Source of the DNA: Streptomyces sp. NBC_01241
Lineage (GTDB): Bacteria > Actinomycetota > Actinomycetes > Streptomycetales > Streptomycetaceae
Length of the DNA stretch: 64,000 bases
Assembly: GCF_041435435.1 (NCBI RefSeq)
Contig: NZ_CP108494.1
Coordinates: 3,444,501 to 3,508,500 of the forward strand
Direction of reading: 5' to 3'
Under the pieces are notes generated by a model. It ran no database searches and had not been told where the DNA came from. It worked only from the letters and a program-made list of their open reading frames with translations. This document shows, in pieces, positions 16,002 to 25,463 of this stretch (positions within the stretch are counted from its first letter, which is position 1; every line of letters starts with the position of its first letter). The translations under genes and the position numbers were made by a program.

Positions 16002-16064
16002 ACGAAACTGTTTCGTACACATCGACGGTACCCCGCCCGTCCAGCGAAACGAAATCGTTTCGCT
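16002..16064. promoter_or_regulatory. paired TetR-type operators
   Basis: Two inverted repeats lie between the tetR and tricorn genes: ACGAAA-CTG-TTTCGT at 16002-16016, and a perfect pair of 10-bp arms (AGCGAAACGA and TCGTTTCGCT) around AA at 16043-16064. They share the GAAAC/GTTTC core, so one dimeric protein, most simply the adjacent TetR, could bind both. Confidence 0.65.
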
Positions 16065-16117
16065 TGTGTTCCGCACCACAAGTTGCCGGGGCCCCCGCGC
16101 GCGGAAAGCATTGAAGA

Positions 16118-19100
16118 GTGAGTGACGACGTCGCGTATCTCCGATTCCCGCACCTCCACGACGATCTGCTCTGCTTCGCCGCCGAGGACGACCTCTGGGT
16201 CGCTCCCCTCGCGCCGGAGGGGCAGCGGCCGGGCCGCGCGTGGCGGCTGACCGTCGACCGGACCAGAGTCAGCCACCCGCGGTTCTCCCCAGACGGGAGC
16301 CGTATCGCCTACACGACCTGGCGCAGCCTCGACCCCGAGATCCATCTCGCACCGGTCGAGGGGGGCCCGGCGAGGCGGCTCACCTACTGGGGGTCCACGG
16401 ACGCCCGCGTCTGCGGCTGGACGCCCGATCCCGGAGACGCCGCCCAGATCCTCGCCGTGTCCTCGCACAACCAGCCGTTCTCGCACATCTCCTGGGCCTA
16501 CGCCCTCCCCACGGACGGCAGCCCCGGCGGCAAGCTGCCCTGGGGACCGGTCTCCGACATCGCGGTCGCCGACATCGACGGCGAGCGCCGCACCCTGCTG
16601 CTCACCGGCAAGCCGCCGCACGAACCGGCCTCCTGGAAGCGGTACCGGGGCGGTGCGATGGGACGGCTGTGGCTGCACGGCAAGCGGCTGCTCCCGGACA
16701 TCGGCGGGCACCTCGACTCGCCCATGTTCGTCGGCGACCGGATCGCGTTCCTCTCCGACCACGAAGGCGTCGGCAATCTGTACTCCTGCCGGCCCGACGG
16801 CACCGATCTGCGCCGCCACACGGACCACGACGCCTTCTACGCCCGGCACGCCTCCAGCGACGGCCGCCGGGTCGTCTACCAGTGCGCGGGCGACGTGTGG
16901 CTGGTGGACGACCTGGCGCCGGACGCGGTGCCGCGGAAACTGGAGGTACGGCTCGGCGGGCCGCGCGTCGGACGGCGTACGCACCAGGTGCCGGCCGCCA
17001 GCAACATCGACGCGCTGTCCGTGGACGAGACGGGCCGGGCCAGCGCCGTCTCCGTACGCGGCAGCCTGTACTGGCTCACCCACCGCGACGGCCCCGCCCG
17101 GACGATCGCCGACACCCCGGGCGTCCGGGTCCGGCTGCCCGAGATGCTCGGCAGCGGCGGCCAGGTCGCCTACGTCACGGACGCCGACGGCGAGGACGCG
17201 ATCGAGATCGCCTACCTGCCGCGCGCCAGCGGCGACCGCGCCCCGCGCCGACTGGCCTCCGGACTGATCGGCCGGGTCCACGAACTGGTCTCCGACCCGG
17301 ACGGCGAACGCCTGGCGATCGCGACGAACGACGGGCGGCTGCTGCTCCTGGACACGGACGAGGAGACGCCCACGGAGGAGCCCGTGGAACTGATCCGCTC
17401 CATCAACGGCCCGGTCCGCGACATGGCGTTCTCGCCGGACGGCGCCTGGCTGGCCTGGTCGCACCCCGGGATCGGCCGTTCACTGCGCCAGATCAAACTG
17501 GCCCGCATCCTCGGGACGGGGTCGCCGGTGATCGTCGATGTCACCAACGGCCGCTTCGAGGACGAGAACCCCGTCTTCACGGGCGACGGACGCTACCTCG
17601 CCTTCCTCTCCTGGCGCGGTTTCGACCCGGTGTACGACGTCCACACCGGGGACCTATCCTTCCCGCTGGGCTGCCGCCCTTACCTGGTGCCGCTCTCCTC
17701 GGCAACGCCCTCCCCGTTCGCCCTGTCGCCGGAGGGGCGCCCGGCGGCGGGCGGTCTCGACCCGGCCGACGACGTACCCGACGTGGGTGCGGGAGAGGGG
17801 CCGTCGACGGTCACGGTCGAGTTCGAGGGGCTGGAGAACCGGGTGACGCCGTTCCCGGTCTCGGCATCGAAGTACTCGGCCCTTCATCCGGTGAGCGGCG
17901 GCGGGCTCGTCTGGCTGCGCTGGCCGATCTCCGGCGCGCTCGGTGAAACGTTCGCGAACCCGGCGGACATGTCGGGCCGCCCCACCCTCGAACACTTCAA
18001 CATCTCCAAGGCCAGGAAGACCGAACTCGTCGGCCACCTCGACTGGTTCGCGGTCAGCGGCGACGCGACACGGCTGGTCGTCATGGACGAGGGCGAGCTG
18101 CGCGCCGTCCCCGCCACCGAGATCGGCGACAGCGACTCGACGGTCTACCTCGACCTGCGCCGCATCCTGCACGAGGTCGACCCGGCAGCGGAGTGGCGCC
18201 AGGCGTACGCGGAGGGCGGCCGCATCATCCGCTCGTACTTCTGGGAACCGGACATGTGCGGCATCGACTGGGACGCCGTGCTCGACCAGTACCGCCCGCT
18301 GGTCGAACGGGTCGCCTCCCCCGACGAGTTCGCCGATCTGATGCGCGAGGTCCTGGGCGAACTGGGCACCTCGCACGCGTACGTCGCACCGGCCCGCCGC
18401 AACGAGGGCCCGCCGCACTACCAGCGGGCGATCGGGCTGCTCGGCGCGAACCTGACGTGCCGGGACGACGACTGGACGATCCGGCGCATCCTGCCCGGTG
18501 ACTCCTCCGACTCCAAGGCCCGTTCCCCGCTGGCCGGTACGGGCATCCGGGAGGGCGCGGTCCTCACCCATATCGACGGCCGCCCCGTCGACCCGGTGGC
18601 AGGCCCGTACCCCCTCCTCTCCGCGGCGGGAGGCACCACCGTGGAACTCACCTTCCGCCCACCCGGAGGGGAGGGCCCCTCCCGCCGCGTCGCGATCATC
18701 CCCCTGGTCGACGAACGCCCCCTGCGCTACCAGGACTGGGTGGCCAAACGCCGCGAAGTCGTACGGGAGTTGAGCCACGGCAAGTGCGGGTACCTGCACA
18801 TCCCCGACATGGGCGGCTCCGGCTGGGCACAGTTCAACCGGGACCTGCGCATGGAGGTCTCCCGCCCGGCGCTGATCGTCGACGTACGCGGCAACGCGGG
18901 CGGCCACATCAGCGAGCTGGTGGTCGAGAAGCTCACCCGCACGATCCTCGGCTGGGACCTGACCCGCAACGCCCAGCCGGTCAGTTACGCCTCCAACGCG
19001 CCCCGGGGCCCGGTGGTCGCCCTGGCCGACGAGGCGACGTCCTCCGACGGCGACATGATCACCGCCGTGTTCCGGCTGCTGAAGCTGGGCCCGGTGGTGG

Positions 19101-19405
19101 GCCAGCGGACGTGGGGCGGCGTGGTCGGCATGACCGGCCGGCACCGGCTGGGCGACGGCACGGTGATCACGGTGCCGATGAACGCGGCCTGGTTCGACAC
19201 GTACGGCTGGTCGGTCGAGAACTACGGCGTCGAACCGGACCTGGAGGCCCTGCGCACCCCGCTCGACTGGGCCGAGGGCCGGTACGCGGTGCTCGACGAC
19301 GCGGTGCGGGTGGCCCTGGACCTGCTGGCCGCGCACCCGGCGGCGACCCCGCCGACGTACGGCTCCGTCCCGGACCGGCGGCGTCCGCCCCTGCCGCCGC
19401 GGTAG
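16118..19405 (+). CDS. tricorn protease
   Basis: This protein of 1095 residues has the full tricorn layout: N-terminal beta-propeller repeats (FSPDGSRIAYTT, FSPDGAWLAWS), a PDZ-like domain near residues 765-850, and the C1/C2 catalytic region. The catalytic set is present: Ser752-His753 (TSHAYV), nucleophile Ser976 followed by Asp977 (ATSSDGDM), and Glu1034 (SVENYGVEPD), matching S745-H746, S965-D966 and E1023 of the Thermoplasma enzyme. It should degrade proteasome-size peptides to di- to tetrapeptides in the cytoplasm as a large ring assembly. Start is GTG 16118. It is transcribed away from the MMPL repressor gene. Confidence 0.95.
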   Translation: MSDDVAYLRFPHLHDDLLCFAAEDDLWVAPLAPEGQRPGRAWRLTVDRTRVSHPRFSPDGSRIAYTTWRSLDPEIHLAPVEGGPARRLTYWGSTDARVCGWTPDPGDAAQILAVSSHNQPFSHISWAYALPTDGSPGGKLPWGPVSDIAVADIDGERRTLLLTGKPPHEPASWKRYRGGAMGRLWLHGKRLLPDIGGHLDSPMFVGDRIAFLSDHEGVGNLYSCRPDGTDLRRHTDHDAFYARHASSDGRRVVYQCAGDVWLVDDLAPDAVPRKLEVRLGGPRVGRRTHQVPAASNIDALSVDETGRASAVSVRGSLYWLTHRDGPARTIADTPGVRVRLPEMLGSGGQVAYVTDADGEDAIEIAYLPRASGDRAPRRLASGLIGRVHELVSDPDGERLAIATNDGRLLLLDTDEETPTEEPVELIRSINGPVRDMAFSPDGAWLAWSHPGIGRSLRQIKLARILGTGSPVIVDVTNGRFEDENPVFTGDGRYLAFLSWRGFDPVYDVHTGDLSFPLGCRPYLVPLSSATPSPFALSPEGRPAAGGLDPADDVPDVGAGEGPSTVTVEFEGLENRVTPFPVSASKYSALHPVSGGGLVWLRWPISGALGETFANPADMSGRPTLEHFNISKARKTELVGHLDWFAVSGDATRLVVMDEGELRAVPATEIGDSDSTVYLDLRRILHEVDPAAEWRQAYAEGGRIIRSYFWEPDMCGIDWDAVLDQYRPLVERVASPDEFADLMREVLGELGTSHAYVAPARRNEGPPHYQRAIGLLGANLTCRDDDWTIRRILPGDSSDSKARSPLAGTGIREGAVLTHIDGRPVDPVAGPYPLLSAAGGTTVELTFRPPGGEGPSRRVAIIPLVDERPLRYQDWVAKRREVVRELSHGKCGYLHIPDMGGSGWAQFNRDLRMEVSRPALIVDVRGNAGGHISELVVEKLTRTILGWDLTRNAQPVSYASNAPRGPVVALADEATSSDGDMITAVFRLLKLGPVVGQRTWGGVVGMTGRHRLGDGTVITVPMNAAWFDTYGWSVENYGVEPDLEALRTPLDWAEGRYAVLDDAVRVALDLLAAHPAATPPTYGSVPDRRRPPLPPR

Positions 19406-19438
19406 AAGGACCTGGGGCGGCAGGCCGCACACCGCTGC

Positions 19439-20218
19439 TCAGCGCGTCGGACCGGCTCCGGATCTGCCGGGGCCGGGACCAGGGCCGAGGCCCACGCGGG
19501 TCCGTCCCGGAACGACCCCGGACGTCTCCCACTGCGCCGCGGCACCGTCCAGCAGCATCTCCAGGGCCGTGGGGTAGGCACTGGCGACCATGCGGGTCGC
19601 AAGGAGGGGCGCCGCCTCGGCAATCCGGGGGTGTGTGGTGCGCGGCAGGCGGGCGTACGTCGAGCGCCACATGTCCTCGTCCGCTCTGAGGCTTTCGCGC
19701 GGCAGGGCCAGCGAGGCGGCGTCGAGCGCGGCGAAGGCCAGGGTCTGGTCGATGAAGGCCTGGTAGATCCGTACCGCGTCCGGCAGCGGGAACCCCGCCG
19801 TGCGAAGTACGTCGAGGATGGCCTCGTCGGCCGCCACCTCGTTGGCTCTGCCGGTGACCCGGTTCGCGGTCAGCAGCGCCGCCTGCGGATGCGCCAGGTA
19901 CACGGCGTGGATGCGCAGACCGAGGCCGCGCAGATCCGACCGCCAGTCCCCCGTGGGCCGCCAGCCTTGCAGGGCCTGCCCGATGAGGGCGTCGCCGATG
20001 GCGAGGGTCAGATCGTCCATTCCGCGGAAGTACCGGTAGAGGGTGCTGGGGTCGGCGTCCAGGGCCAGTCCGAGACGGCGGGCGGTGAGTCCCGCGCTGC
20101 CGTGCTCACGCAGCATCCGCAGGGCGGTCTCGACGATCAGTCCCTCGGACAGCACGATGCCGCTCCGGGTGGGACGACGGCGTCGCCGCTTCTCCTCGGG
20201 CACCACCGTTTTCGCCAT
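19439..20218 (-). CDS. TetR-family regulator with Arg/Gly-Pro tail
   Basis: The 259-residue product starts MAKTVVPEEKRRRRRPTRSG. A basic leader of about 20 residues precedes the helix-turn-helix (LTARRLGLALDADPSTLYRY, about residues 44-63), then a TetR_C-like helical domain. The C-terminal 25 residues are Gly/Pro-rich (LGPGPGPGRSGAGPTR) and probably disordered. It is divergent from the saccharopine-dehydrogenase-like gene 132 bp away, its likely target. It is convergent with the tricorn gene, with only 33 bp between stops. Confidence 0.9.
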   Translation of the reverse strand: MAKTVVPEEKRRRRRPTRSGIVLSEGLIVETALRMLREHGSAGLTARRLGLALDADPSTLYRYFRGMDDLTLAIGDALIGQALQGWRPTGDWRSDLRGLGLRIHAVYLAHPQAALLTANRVTGRANEVAADEAILDVLRTAGFPLPDAVRIYQAFIDQTLAFAALDAASLALPRESLRADEDMWRSTYARLPRTTHPRIAEAAPLLATRMVASAYPTALEMLLDGAAAQWETSGVVPGRTRVGLGPGPGPGRSGAGPTR

Positions 20219-20350
20219 CGCCGCCTCCTCGCCCCTTATGCCAACACCATTGACCTTATCCGAGTACCCGGCGTTGGATCTCCTGGCAGGGGCGCCGCAC
20301 CTCAGGTCCGTGCGGGCACGCCCCGTCTCCGCAGAGAGGAAGTCCGTGTC

Positions 20351-21580
20351 ATGCGTGTTCTGCTTGTGGGAGCCGGCGGTGTGGGCACCGCGATCACCCG
20401 GATCGCGGCCCGGCGCTCGTTCTTCGACGAGATGGTCGTGGCCGACTACGATCTGAGCAGAGCCGAGGCGGCGGTCGCCGCCCTCACGGGCACCGAGGGC
20501 GCCGGGGGCCGCTTCCGCGCCGCGCGCGTCGACGCCTCCGACCAGACGGCGGTGTCGGCGCTGCTGACGCGGTACGGATGCGACGTCCTGCTCAATGCCA
20601 CCGACCCGCGGTTCGTGATGCCCCTCTTCCAGGCGGCGCGCGCGGCCGGCGCAACCTACCTCGACATGGCGATGTCCCTGTCGCGCCCGCACCCCGAGCG
20701 ACCGCACGAGGAGTGCGGGGTCATGCTCGGCGACGAGCAGTTCGCGCAGGCCGACGACTGGGAGAAGGCGGGCGCGCTGGCCCTCGTCGGTATGGGTGTG
20801 GAGCCGGGGCTGTCCGACGTCTTCGCGCGGTACGCGGCCGACGAACTCTTCGACGAGATCGAGGAGATCGGCATCCGCGACGGTGCGAACCTCACCGTCG
20901 ACGGCTATGACTTCGCCCCCTCCTTCAACATCTGGACCACCATCGAGGAGTGTCTCAATCCGCCGGTCGTCTACGAGGCGGACCGCGGCTGGTTCACCAC
21001 CGCGCCCTTCAGCGAGCCGGAGGTGTTCGACTTCCCCGAGGGCATCGGCCCGGTCGAGTGCGTGAACGTGGAGCACGAGGAGGTGCTGCTCGTCCCCCGT
21101 TGGGTCGGCGCACAGCGCGTGACCTTCAAGTACGGCCTGGGCGAAGAATTCATCCAGACCCTCAAAACGCTGCACCTCCTGGGCCTGGACAGCACCGAAC
21201 CGGTGACCGTGCCGGGCGCTGCGGGTCCGGTGAGTGTGTCGCCCCGCGATGTCGTGGCCGCCTGCCTGCCGGACCCGGCGACGCTGGGCGATCGTATGCA
21301 CGGCAAGACCTGCGCGGGCACCTGGGTGCGCGGCACCAAGGACGGCGCACCGCGCGAGGTCTACCTCTACCACGTGGTCGACAACCAGTGGTCAATGGCC
21401 GAGTACGGCTCCCAGGCGGTGGTGTGGCAGACGGCCATCAACCCGGTCGTCGCGCTCGAACTCCTGGCCACGGGCGCGTGGACCGGCTCGGGAGTCCTCG
21501 GCCCGGAGGCCTTCCCCGCCCGCCCCTTCCTGGATCTGCTCAACGCGTATGGCTCTCCGTGGGGCATGCGGGAGCAGTGA
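20351..21580 (+). CDS. saccharopine dehydrogenase-family oxidoreductase
   Basis: This 409-residue protein begins with a Rossmann fold (MRVLLVGAGGVGTAITRIAA, dinucleotide motif GAGGVG at 7-12), then DVLLNATDPRFVMPLFQAA and YLDMAMSL. It continues with GMGVEPGLSDVFARYAADEL and a C-terminal domain like that of saccharopine dehydrogenase and carboxynorspermidine synthase. It probably acts on an amino acid or polyamine adduct with NAD(P). GAGGAA precedes ATG 20351. The divergent TetR gene may control it. The exact substrate is undetermined. Confidence 0.88.
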   Translation: MRVLLVGAGGVGTAITRIAARRSFFDEMVVADYDLSRAEAAVAALTGTEGAGGRFRAARVDASDQTAVSALLTRYGCDVLLNATDPRFVMPLFQAARAAGATYLDMAMSLSRPHPERPHEECGVMLGDEQFAQADDWEKAGALALVGMGVEPGLSDVFARYAADELFDEIEEIGIRDGANLTVDGYDFAPSFNIWTTIEECLNPPVVYEADRGWFTTAPFSEPEVFDFPEGIGPVECVNVEHEEVLLVPRWVGAQRVTFKYGLGEEFIQTLKTLHLLGLDSTEPVTVPGAAGPVSVSPRDVVAACLPDPATLGDRMHGKTCAGTWVRGTKDGAPREVYLYHVVDNQWSMAEYGSQAVVWQTAINPVVALELLATGAWTGSGVLGPEAFPARPFLDLLNAYGSPWGMREQ

Positions 21581-22047
21581 CCGTCTCGGCTCATCAGGGA
21601 TCCGACGTCCCTCCTGGGTGGGGGCGAGCGCCGAATTGGTGGACGCGCCCGTGTCCTTCGAACGGCCCCTGCACCTGTTCGGCCACCTCAGCGGGCACAG
21701 CCAGGTTCTGTTCCGTGGTGAGCAGGTCACCGATACTGGTCTGCCGACCACTTCGAAGGTTCTGTTCAAGGATGTCGGCGCGCTTCCAAGGGCTGAGCGC
21801 CGCGGGCCCGTTCCCCGACGGGCCCGTCACCGGAGTCCGGCCTTCATCCGGTGAGCGAAGTGAAGCCGGACACCGTCGTGATCGCGACAAGCACCAGCCC
21901 CTCCTCCATGCCCGCTCTCCTCGCGGCTCCCCGTTCACCTGGCTTACACCCAAACACGCTCCTGCATAAGCTGGTTGATGCAGCGATCACGGACAGAGGA
22001 GACATGGGCACCGCCCAGCCGTGACCTCTCTCGGCAGGAGCAACGAC
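21581..22047. other. gene-free stretch with a hairpin
   Basis: No frame here has family features. A hairpin of two 9-bp arms (CGGGCCCGT, 21803-21811, and ACGGGCCCG, 21818-21826) could end the dehydrogenase transcript, although it lies more than 200 bp past the stop. The right end must contain the promoter of the PLP enzyme gene. Confidence 0.4.
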
Positions 22048-23088
22048 GTGCACCAACTCACGTACGACGACATCAAGGCCGCTACCGACCGGATCGCCGG
22101 GCACATCCGCCCGGTCGCCGTCGCCCCCGTCGCGCCCGTCGCCCCGGGAACGATCCGCGCGGCGCACCGCGGTCCGCTCGACGACCGACCCGAGAAGCCC
22201 TACGAGGTCTGGTTCGCGCTGGAGTTCATGCAGTACACCGGCTCCTTCAAGGCGCGCGGCGCGCAGAACTTCATCCAGGCCCACCGCGAGGCAGGCACTC
22301 TGCCGAGCGCGGGGGTGACCATCGCCTCCGGCGGCAATGCCGGGCTGGCCTGCGCCTGGGCGGCCCGGCAACAGGGCGTGCGCGCCACGGTGTTCGTGCC
22401 GACCGTCGCCCCGGCGGTGAAGGTGGCCAAGCTCCGCGGCTTCGGGGCGGACGTGCGGCTGGTCGGCGCGGAGTACGCCGAAGCCCTGGAAGCGTGCGAG
22501 GAGTTCGCCGCCTCGTCCGGCGCGCTCGCCGCGCACGCCTACGACCACCCGCTGATCGCCGCAGGGGCCGGCACCCTGCTGGAGGAGATCCACGCACAGA
22601 TCCCCGGTCTGGACACCGTGGTGGTCTCGGTCGGCGGCGGCGGCCTGCTCGCCGGCGTCGCCGCCGCTGCCCGGCACCACGGAATCCGCACGGTCGCCGT
22701 CGAACCGGAGAACTGCCGGGCACTGAACGCCGCCATCGAGGCCGGTCGCCCGGTCGACGTCTCCGTCGACTCGATCGCCGTCGACGCCCTCGGCGCCCGA
22801 CGCGCCACCGCCCTGGCCCTGCACGCCGCCCGCCAGGACGACGTCCGCTCCGTCCTGGTACCGGACGGCGAAATCGTCCGCGCCCGCCGGACGTTGTGGG
22901 ACCACCACCGCGTCGCCGTCGAGCACGCTGCCGCCACCGCACTGGCCGCGCTCACCGCTCCGGACCTTCCGAACGGGCCGACGGCGCCGGGCTACGGCTA
23001 CCGGCCGCGCGACGGCGAGCGGGTCGCCGTGGTGCTGTGCGGGGCGAACACCGACCCGAGCGACCTGGTGCGTCCGGCCGAGAACTGA
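22048..23088 (+). CDS. PLP-dependent threonine/serine dehydratase-like enzyme
   Basis: This 346-residue fold-type II PLP enzyme has the Schiff-base lysine in TGSFKARGA (Lys68), the substrate-loop ASGGNAGLA, and the phosphate-binding GGGGLLAG. These match the IlvA/serine-racemase group that deaminates or racemises hydroxy amino acids. There is no C-terminal ACT domain, so it is the catabolic or non-allosteric type. GTG 22048 is chosen because AGGAG lies 7 bp upstream; GTG 22021 is also in frame but has no clear site. An unusual VAPVAPVAP repeat follows residue 24. Confidence 0.88.
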   Translation: MHQLTYDDIKAATDRIAGHIRPVAVAPVAPVAPGTIRAAHRGPLDDRPEKPYEVWFALEFMQYTGSFKARGAQNFIQAHREAGTLPSAGVTIASGGNAGLACAWAARQQGVRATVFVPTVAPAVKVAKLRGFGADVRLVGAEYAEALEACEEFAASSGALAAHAYDHPLIAAGAGTLLEEIHAQIPGLDTVVVSVGGGGLLAGVAAAARHHGIRTVAVEPENCRALNAAIEAGRPVDVSVDSIAVDALGARRATALALHAARQDDVRSVLVPDGEIVRARRTLWDHHRVAVEHAAATALAALTAPDLPNGPTAPGYGYRPRDGERVAVVLCGANTDPSDLVRPAEN

Positions 23089-23161
23089 TGTCCGGTGGCC
23101 GGCCGGGGCTTGCCGCGCCGGGCCGGCGGCCCGCCGAAGGCCCCGGCCGACGCCACGCGAA

Positions 23162-23193
23162 AGGGGCGCACCCGGTCACCCGGGCACGCCCCT
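23162..23193. terminator. hairpin between convergent genes
   Basis: An imperfect stem (AGGGGCG with CGCCCCT, then CCCGG with CCGGG, two mismatches) lies between the dehydratase and the small CsbD-like gene and can end both. Confidence 0.6.
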
Positions 23194-23223
23194 CACAGGC
23201 AACGCGCAGTGTCGCGAATCGCG

Positions 23224-23457
23224 TCAGCGGTCGAAGCGCTCGCGGGTGTCGTCCGTCGCGCCCTGGGCCCTGTCACGGCCCTGCTGCGACGTCTTCGAGC
23301 CCGGCTTCGAGGCCCGCTGGGACGTGCCCTGCGCCCGCTCCCGGCCTTCGCCGCGGGCCTCGCGGCCCGTGCCCGTGCCCTTGCCTTCGTTCGCCTTCTT
23401 CTTCGCCTGGTCGGCGAGCTCCTGCGCCTTGTCCTTGAACTGGTCTGCGATACCCAT
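23224..23457 (-). CDS. small hydrophilic CsbD-like stress protein
   Basis: This 77-residue protein reads MGIADQFKDKAQELADQAKK followed by a Lys/Gly/Arg/Gln-rich, hydrophobe-poor remainder (ERAQGTSQRASK). It has no membrane segment or cysteine. Composition and length match small CsbD-like or plant-LEA-like actinomycete proteins induced by general stress; the protein is probably largely disordered. TAGGAG lies 8 bp before the ATG. The stress role is inferred from family resemblance only. Confidence 0.75.
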   Translation of the reverse strand: MGIADQFKDKAQELADQAKKKANEGKGTGTGREARGEGRERAQGTSQRASKPGSKTSQQGRDRAQGATDDTRERFDR

Positions 23458-23541
23458 GCTGTTTACTCCTAGTGGGTGCGTGGGGACGGCCCGTAAGGGC
23501 CTCGACCAGAGTTACACGCCTCGACACGCCGCGCATTTCGA

Positions 23542-24435
23542 TCAATTACGCTGCGTACGCACCGCCCGCGCGTCCCGGTCCGCCGCGCCTCCCGCGCCCA
23601 CGAGCCCCTTGCTCACGCCCTCCAGCCGCGGCCCGAACCGTCGCATCTCCCGCTGCCCGACGACGCCGATCAGCGCGGGGAGGTAGCCCCGTACGGACTG
23701 CATCCCGCGCAGCCACCACTGCGCGTACACGTGCGCGGAGCGCCGTTCGATACCGGCCACGATCCGGTCGACCGCCGGTCCCAGCGGATACGTACGGTTC
23801 GACGGCCAGGGCAGCCGCTGCCGCAGTTCCCGCATGACGTCGTCCTGGTCGGCGCCGCGCACCATGTCCGTGTCGGTCCAGGACAGATAGCCGACCCCGA
23901 CCTTCACCCCGCGGTAGCCGACCTCGGCCCGCAGGCTGTGCGCGAACGCCTCGACCCCCGACTTGGACGCGCAGTACGCGGTCATCATCGGCGCGGGCGT
24001 TATCGCGGCGAGCGAGGCGATCTGGAGGAAGTAGCCGCGGCTCTCCATGAGGACCGGCAGGAACGCCCGGCCCGTCACCGCGCCGCCGATCAGATTGACC
24101 TCGATGACCCGCCGCCACGCCTCCGGGTCCGAGTCGACGAACGGGCCGCCCGACGCGACCCCGGCGTTGGCGACGACGACGTCGACCTTCCCGAACCGCT
24201 CCTTGACCTCCTCGGCGACGCGGGCCATCGCCTCATGGTCGGTGACGTCCGCGAACCAGTGGCCGCTCTCCGAATGCAGCCGCTCGGAGACCTTCTTCAG
24301 CTCGTCCGGCTCCAGGCCGACCAGCGCGAGCTTCGCGCCGCGCGCCGAGAGCTTGCGGGCCAGCAGTTCACCCACGCCACGCGCCGCGCCCGTGACGACG
24401 ACGACCTGTCCTTCGAGACTCCGCCGATCGCTCAT
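23542..24435 (-). CDS. short-chain dehydrogenase (third gene of BVMO operon)
   Basis: This 297-residue SDR has TGAARGVG at 15-22, NAG at 90-92, and Ser141, Tyr154 and Lys158 (YCASK). It has a long C-terminal extension after residue 220 (RIVAGIERRSAHVYAQWWLR, then GYLPALIGVVG) that may touch the membrane, as in SadH-like SDRs. Its ATG overlaps the hydrolase stop (ATGA). With the monooxygenase and hydrolase it resembles the M. tuberculosis mymA-lipR-sadH gene order (family knowledge), suggesting modification of a lipid or ketone substrate. Confidence 0.9.
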   Translation of the reverse strand: MSDRRSLEGQVVVVTGAARGVGELLARKLSARGAKLALVGLEPDELKKVSERLHSESGHWFADVTDHEAMARVAEEVKERFGKVDVVVANAGVASGGPFVDSDPEAWRRVIEVNLIGGAVTGRAFLPVLMESRGYFLQIASLAAITPAPMMTAYCASKSGVEAFAHSLRAEVGYRGVKVGVGYLSWTDTDMVRGADQDDVMRELRQRLPWPSNRTYPLGPAVDRIVAGIERRSAHVYAQWWLRGMQSVRGYLPALIGVVGQREMRRFGPRLEGVSKGLVGAGGAADRDARAVRTQRN

Positions 24436-25463
24436 GCGACATCCTCCTTCTCGGTCGTACCGTCCACACCATCCGCAACGCCCGAACTGCCCACACCGTT
24501 CACACGATTCGCACCGGTCGTGCCAGCCGCGCTGTTCGCGCCGTTCGCGCCGCCCGCGCCGCCCGCCGGGACGTACGCGGTGACGAGCTCCCGGATCTTC
24601 GCGGTGACCGCCTCGGGCGCCTCCACCGGCGTCATGTGCCCCATGCCCGCCAGTTCGGTGAGGCCCAGGCAGTCGGGGAGCGCCGCCGCGATCGCGCGGG
24701 CGTGCACGGGCGGCGTCAGCCGGTCCTCCGTACCCGCGATCACCGCCGTGGGCACCCGCAACTCCCGTACCCCGGCGTCGAGATCGAGGTCCGCGAGGAC
24801 GTGCCCCCAGGCGACCCTGGCCACCCGCGGACACGCGTGCACGATCCGGGCGCAGGTCTCGACCCGTTCCGGAGCCGAGCCCGCTCCCATCGTGCCGTAC
24901 TTGAGTATCCGCCTGGAGACCGGCGTGACCGGTCCCAGCGGGGCGCGTGCCCCGAGAATCGCGCGGGTCGTCCGGGTCCGGACGGCCCCGGCCCGCAACG
25001 GCACCACCCGCGACTCGTCGATCAGCCGCGAACTGCCGGTGCTGCACAGCAGTACGGCCGCCGCGTGTGCGCGCAGTCCGGCGCGCCGCGCGGCGGCCAT
25101 CATCGTCATGCCGCCCATGGAGTGCCCGGCGAGCACGGCCTTCTCGCCCGGTGCGAGGGTGGCGGCCAGGACCGCTTCGAGGTCGTCGGCGAGGGCTTCG
25201 GTGCTGTAGCCCTCGCGGCCGACGGCGGGTGAACGGCCGTGGCCCCGCTGGTCGTAGGCGACGACCCGGTGGTCCGCCGCCAGATCCCGGATCTGCGCGG
25301 CCCAGAAGTGGGTGTTGCAGGTCCAGCCGTGCGCGAGGATCACCGCGGGGGCACCGTCCGGTCCGTGCACCTCGACGTATATCCGGGCGCCGTCGGCGGA
25401 GAGCGCGGTCAGTTCGCGTGCGGGGACCGGCGGGGCGTCGTCCCGTCGTAGCAGCCGGCTCAT
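24432..25463 (-). CDS. alpha/beta hydrolase (second gene of BVMO operon)
   Basis: This 343-residue alpha/beta-fold esterase or lipase has oxyanion-loop HGW (45-47), nucleophile elbow GHSMG (Ser115), the acid in GTEDRLTPP, and the catalytic His in GMGHMTP. Its last 40 residues are a low-complexity Gly/Ala/Asn tail (GGAGGANGANSAAGTTGANR) unlike the rest. The start codon overlaps the monooxygenase stop by 4 bp, and its own stop overlaps the SDR start, so the three are translated together. It would hydrolyse the ester or lactone made by the monooxygenase (inference). Confidence 0.9.
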   Translation of the reverse strand: MSRLLRRDDAPPVPARELTALSADGARIYVEVHGPDGAPAVILAHGWTCNTHFWAAQIRDLAADHRVVAYDQRGHGRSPAVGREGYSTEALADDLEAVLAATLAPGEKAVLAGHSMGGMTMMAAARRAGLRAHAAAVLLCSTGSSRLIDESRVVPLRAGAVRTRTTRAILGARAPLGPVTPVSRRILKYGTMGAGSAPERVETCARIVHACPRVARVAWGHVLADLDLDAGVRELRVPTAVIAGTEDRLTPPVHARAIAAALPDCLGLTELAGMGHMTPVEAPEAVTAKIRELVTAYVPAGGAGGANGANSAAGTTGANRVNGVGSSGVADGVDGTTEKEDVA

